DNA of 64,000 bases from positions 1-64,000 of the forward strand of contig JAMWET010005504.1 of the NCBI GenBank assembly GCA_024036415.1, read 5' to 3'. The notes under the pieces were generated by a model, which did not search any database, was not told the DNA's origin, and saw nothing but the letters and a program-made list of their open reading frames with translations. The number at the start of each line of letters is the position of its first letter. Position 1 is the stretch's first letter. Both the position numbers and the translations under genes were made by a program. Below, piece after piece: positions 22,665 through 64,000 of this stretch. Source of the stretch: Prochilodus magdalenae (lineage: Eukaryota; Chordata; Actinopteri; Characiformes; Prochilodontidae).

Positions 22665-22965
22665 ACTAAAATGTCCCTGATAGCCCGAACTGGACGGCAA
22701 GGATCTGAATGTAGGTCACATCAATGTTCAGCCATTCTTGCATTAAGGAATTGCACAGTTGGGACCTGTATGACCGTACGCTTCCATACACCTGCACACT
22801 GTGATCTTTGGCATGCCCAAATGCAGTCACTAACATCATTAACATCTGCTTTGGAGCCATTTTCCACACATGGAATGAAACATTTAGTGCACTGTACCAC
22901 CTCTTCTCTATCTATGGATCCCGTCACTCGCACCCTCCAGGTATTTATAGCCCCATCATCCTGAC
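22665..22965 (-). repeat. Unclassified interspersed repeat, copy 2
   Basis: Inverted relative of the repeat at 16430-17000, sharing GTGGTACAGTGCA, GCAGATGTTAATGAT, GTGCAGGTGTATGGA and GCAATTCCTTAATGCAAGAA when read on the minus strand. Three overlapping short frames reflect one decayed coding sequence with frameshifts. Confidence 0.6.
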
Positions 22966-23039
22966 GGAGCCTGAAGTTACTACAGTCTTTTTTCTGGTGA
23001 TATTATTTGTGCCAGTTTTATAGATATGCTTACAAAATG

Positions 23040-23573
23040 TACAGGGGTTGGACAATGAAACTGAAACACCTGGCATTTTAGTGTGGGAGGTCTCATGGCT
23101 AAATTGGACCAGCCTGGTGGCCAATCTTCATTAATTGCACATTGCACCAGTAAGAGCAGAGTGTGAAGGTTCAGTTAGCAGGTAAGAGCACAGTTCTGCT
23201 CAAAATACTGCAATGCACACAACATTATGGGTGACATACCAGAGTTCAAAAGAGGACAAACTGTTGGTGCACGTCTTGCTGGCGCATCTGTGACCAAGAC
23301 AGCAAGTCTTTGTGATGTATCAAGAGCCACGGTATCCAGGGTAATGTCAGCATACCACCAAGAAGGACGAACCTCCACCAGCATCACGTAGTGACCTGGC
23401 CACTATCCTGCAAGAAGAATGGCTTAAACACCCTCTGACCACTGTGCAGGACTCGTATGTGTCATTCCCAAGATGAACTGACGCTGTATTGGCCGCAAAA
23501 GGAGGCCCTACACCATACTAATAAATGATTGTGGTCTAAAACCAGGTGTTTCAGTTTCAGTTCAACCCCTGTA
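23040..23573 (+). mobile_element. Compact Tc1-derived non-autonomous element
   Basis: This 534-bp element is bounded by TA on both sides with about 32-34 bp near-perfect inverted termini (TACAGGGGTTG...GAAACTGAAACACCTGG at 23040-23073, reversed at 23542-23573). Inside, 23227-23391 is an open frame of 54 codons starting MGDIPEFKRG and reading GARLAGASVTKTA and VSRATVSRVM. That is the N-terminal helix-turn-helix of a Tc1 transposase. After a stop the sequence jumps to C-terminal wording (near 23490 it reads DAVLAAKGGPTPY). The catalytic core is deleted, leaving a MITE-like derivative. Confidence 0.85.
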
Positions 23574-24429
23574 TGTCTATTCAAATATATTTGTTATCGT
23601 TTATCATTTATATATCCATATATGCTTGATGTGACTGTGCAAAATCTATACACTCTGAGTCAAAATTAAAACAGGATGCAATAGGTATCTAGGCATATCT
23701 GTCTTGTTTACCCATACTTTGATAAAAAGATGTTCGCCTCTCAAAATGGCAATCAAAGAAGGGAGGTCCAACCTTGTGACTCAAAACAGAAGCCACAAAG
23801 GAGCTGTTTACAGCTGTCTCTCCATTACACATAAATAATATATTCATCTCTCAGCCAATATACATTTGTTTATTAATTTTACTTGTCTTTTAACTTCATT
23901 ATGCCTATAATATGAATTGAAGACTGAAGGGCTTTGGGTTCCTTTTGAAACAAGCCTAATGGTTTGCATGAAGGGAATAGAAAGCAGCAGCCACTTTCCC
24001 GCCTAAAAGATGCTAATGTCATGTAAATAGCTGTCATTTGTCACAATATGGGGTAAACTGCTTAGAGGGGTACTGCGCACATTGTTAAGATGTACACAAA
24101 GATATTCAGAGAAGCCAACTAAACGGTCCCTATTGTCCTTAATGGTGGTTAATCTAAAAACTCCCTCACAACAAGCTTTTACTCTAAATAGCGTAAAATA
24201 CACTGCCTGATACCTGAGAGTCTGTTTGGCCTAAAACATAGTTTTAAAATCAATTCATAGTAGAGCATTGCATCCATGGTGTTGTAAAAAGGACTAATGG
24301 TTTTTAATCTAACCATTCATTTACATTCATCATCAAATGAATAGTTGCACCCAGAGAGAATTAACTGACAGGAATGAAACTTGGTGGCTTTATGAAGATT
24401 AACCTTAACACCATGTCAACTTTACCAAA

Positions 24430-24900
24430 GACCGCAATGGTGTCATACTAGACGGTCAAGGAGTGACTCAGAATGGCAGTGGGTCATCTTCAGTGAACTC
24501 CAATGAATCCGTGGGTGTAGGAACTGTGGTGAGCACCAAGATTAACATTTTGTTGTCACATGTCCAGAAGGCCTGGTGTCACTCCATCTCCACACCTATC
24601 ACACCATCTGCAGAAACTGTGTGAGAATATTCAAACTGCATGGGATGGATTATGACAGGACACCATTAGGAACCTCTGCTACTCCATGAAACGTCTGGCA
24701 TGTTGCATTAGCAAACATGGCGGCCTGACGCCATACCGAGAGACACTATTCTGTATGGGTAGCTCAATAAAAATTTCTGCATTTATCACCATTTTACAGT
24801 ATTTTTCCTGGTATCCTTCATCTTCCTTCTGAATAGCACTGCAATCCGACATTCCTTCTGGGTACAACTTTTTATGATGAGTGTATTTCTTGGGCTAAAT
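24430..24900 (+). mobile_element. Tc1-like transposon relic, family A
   Basis: It shares with 11700-12120 the block CTGCAGAAACTGTGTGAGAATATTC, split by small changes, and GACACCATTAGGAACCTCT. It adds GAATGGCAGTGGGTCATCTT upstream, the EWQWVIF segment just before the first catalytic Asp. The C-terminal DTIRNL and GGxTPYRE-like reading is visible in broken frames. Non-functional. Confidence 0.65.
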
Positions 24901-25560
24901 GTAGGATATCAATAGGACCTACTGCACAATACCCTAACCTTCTCACTTCTAAGCAGAAACATGATGCTACAGTGATGCTAATTTTTAATTGACTAAAATC
25001 GGACAAACACAGGGAGCTCTAACTCTAGTCCTTACAGCTAGAAACATAGCCCCCTGTCCCACCACTCCAGCTGTATTTAAGCTCTTTAAGAGTCCTTGTA
25101 TGAATGAATCTAAAACAGGCTGACGTTAACATGTCTTCTCATCAGTGTGTATGTACTGTGTTATTACCTCCAACCCTCCACCAAGAGAGTCGCTGCTGCA
25201 GGGCTGTGCGAGGGAAGCAGCTAGCCTTGATATTCGAATTTTACAGTAGATGTAATATGCTTTCAACACAGGCCTGTAGGTCTCCGCCCTTTTATTCGTT
25301 AATGAACCTTTGAATATTCGCTGTTGATTACTACCAAAGCCCTGAATGCAAAACACTACACAAATATCTACTAGATGTAGATACTTGTATAGTGTCTAGA
25401 TGTATCTATCTATCACTATCTAGATGTAGTATCATTTACTACATCATCATTACATATTAAACTCTAGGTCACTCGTGTAGCTGTTTTGGTTAGTCATTAA
25501 AATGGCTTGCACTGGGCATGTTACAGGCCCTGGCTGTTACCGTTTCACAGCAGAACCCTC
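24901..25560. other. Intergenic stretch upstream of the fam131b promoter
   Basis: AT-rich DNA with a small diverged cluster of CTAGATGTA/TATCTATC-type repeats at about 25370-25435. No gene recognised. Confidence 0.4.
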
Positions 25561-25630
25561 TGAAACGGGTCGGCGATCGAAGTTTTGCCAAAAGCTGAAA
25601 AATCAATGGAATTCCCCTTTAACGCTATGA

Positions 25631-25638
25631 TGACGTAA
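25631..25638 (+). promoter_or_regulatory. CRE-like site TGACGTAA
   Basis: One mismatch from the full CRE palindrome TGACGTCA and the sort of site bound by CREB/ATF and related bZIP factors. It lies about 500 bp upstream of the fam131b ATG, with a second similar site 49 bp downstream. Confidence 0.4.
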
Positions 25639-25679
25639 AACTCCTTCAAAGTACAATGGCGCAAAAGACGCTGGAGTTA

Positions 25680-25687
25680 TGACGTAT
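25680..25687 (+). promoter_or_regulatory. CRE-like site TGACGTAT
   Basis: Second TGACGT half-site octamer upstream of fam131b, 49 bp from the first. Confidence 0.35.
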
Positions 25688-25946
25688 GCAGAAATATCTT
25701 GTAGAAAAACGCCGCGAGAAAGAAAGAAAAGAAAAACAAAAAAAGAAGCTAAACTCCATCTCACTCTCAGACACACTGACTTACTGACTGACTGACTCAA
25801 ATCTCACAGCAGGCCACAGAGAGAGCGTGCTGCTGCTGCGCGCGCGCGCGTGTGCGGGAGGGAGGAGAGGATGACGGGGGAGAGAGAGCAAGAGAGCTGG
25901 AGTTAGAACGGGAGAGAGAGGCGCACACACTCACACGCAGCCTCGC

Positions 25947-25954
<8 letters not shown>

Positions 25955-26001
<47 letters not shown>
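25955..26001. repeat. (GA)n microsatellite
   Basis: About 47 bp of AG dinucleotides in the presumed 5' UTR or proximal promoter of fam131b, inside a wider purine-rich stretch from 25850 to 26065. It explains the Arg/Glu-rich and Ser/Leu-rich open frames on the two strands. Confidence 0.95.
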
Positions 26002-26002
<1 letters not shown>

Positions 26003-26070
26003 GCGGAGGAGAGGACGAAGGAGAGAAGGAGGAGGAAAGAGATAGAGAGAGAGTGAGAAGGAAAAGAGCA

Positions 26071-26127
26071 ATGTCTGCTGAAAAGGGGCCTCTTGGTCTT
26101 CCTCGTGCACTGACCGGCCCTCGCTGA
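26071..26127 (+). CDS. Upstream ORF in the fam131b leader (18 codons)
   Basis: ATG at 26071 (G at -3, T at +4, an adequate but not strong context) opens an 18-codon frame ending in TGA at 26125-26127, six nucleotides before the main ATG. If transcription starts upstream, ribosomes would meet this ORF first and would have little room to reinitiate. Whether it is in the mature mRNA is unknown. Confidence 0.4.
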   Translation: MSAEKGPLGLPRALTGPR

Positions 26128-26133
26128 GACACC

Positions 26134-64000
<37,867 letters not shown>

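Larger units (their letters stand above)
25561..26133 (+). promoter_or_regulatory. fam131b: fam131b promoter and 5' UTR region, GC-rich
   Basis: CpG-rich sequence begins here and continues past the first exon to about 27130. It holds two CRE-like octamers (TGACGTAA at 25631-25638 and TGACGTAT at 25680-25687), a CG-rich run at 25839-25850, a GA microsatellite and a short upstream ORF. No TATA box in an obvious position, so this looks like a CpG-island promoter. The transcription start is not defined from sequence. Confidence 0.6.

Overview
This is vertebrate nuclear DNA, most likely from a teleost fish. The evidence is split genes with GT-AG introns, long AT-rich introns, abundant CA/GT/GA/TA microsatellites, and at least ten decayed Tc1/mariner-like transposons of families that are common in fish. 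I see no bacterial, phage, plasmid, CRISPR or toxin-antitoxin content. Almost all longer open frames are shadows or transposon remnants. The real coding sequence sits in short exons, several of them too small to appear as open reading frames.

Two protein genes lie head to head. On the minus strand (3271-8871) is a complete ing4, the inhibitor-of-growth PHD-finger subunit of the HBO1/KAT7 histone acetyltransferase complex. I rebuilt it as eight exons whose phases all agree, giving 250 codons plus stop; the human protein has 249 residues. On the plus strand, starting at 26134 and running off the right edge, is the 5' part of a fam131b-type gene. Six coding exons give about 185 codons, with an MGCIGS acylation-type N-terminus and the conserved FAM131 core. 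Its large C-terminal exon(s) lie beyond position 64000. Intron 1 of this gene is about 24.6 kb and fills most of the window.

Layout: 1-3270, flank and probable 3' UTR side of ing4. 3271-8871, ing4. 8872-25500, intergenic DNA packed with repeats: a foldback element, Tc1-like relics, a Ty3/Gypsy integrase remnant, a tRNA-related SINE, microsatellites, and a cluster of transposon pieces at 20.8-24.9 kb. 25500-27130, GC-rich promoter region and first exon of fam131b, with two CRE-like sites, a GA microsatellite and an upstream ORF just before the start codon. 26162-50726, intron 1, with a 30-bp minisatellite at 33.7-34.4 kb and several transposon relics. 50727-64000, the small exons 2 and 3, the core exons 4-6, another Tc1-like relic and an 817-bp foldback element in intron 4.

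The two genes have no known shared pathway: ing4 acts in chromatin, and fam131b encodes a poorly characterised, probably membrane-anchored protein mainly known from brain expression. I found no convincing new biological system. The most useful second-look items are the splice-site-adjacent repeats, the tandem splice donor of exon 4, the uORF, the foldback family, the minisatellite and a compact Tc1 derivative. Repeat-family names rest on recall of typical fish repeats and on recognisable transposase motifs, not on a database search.
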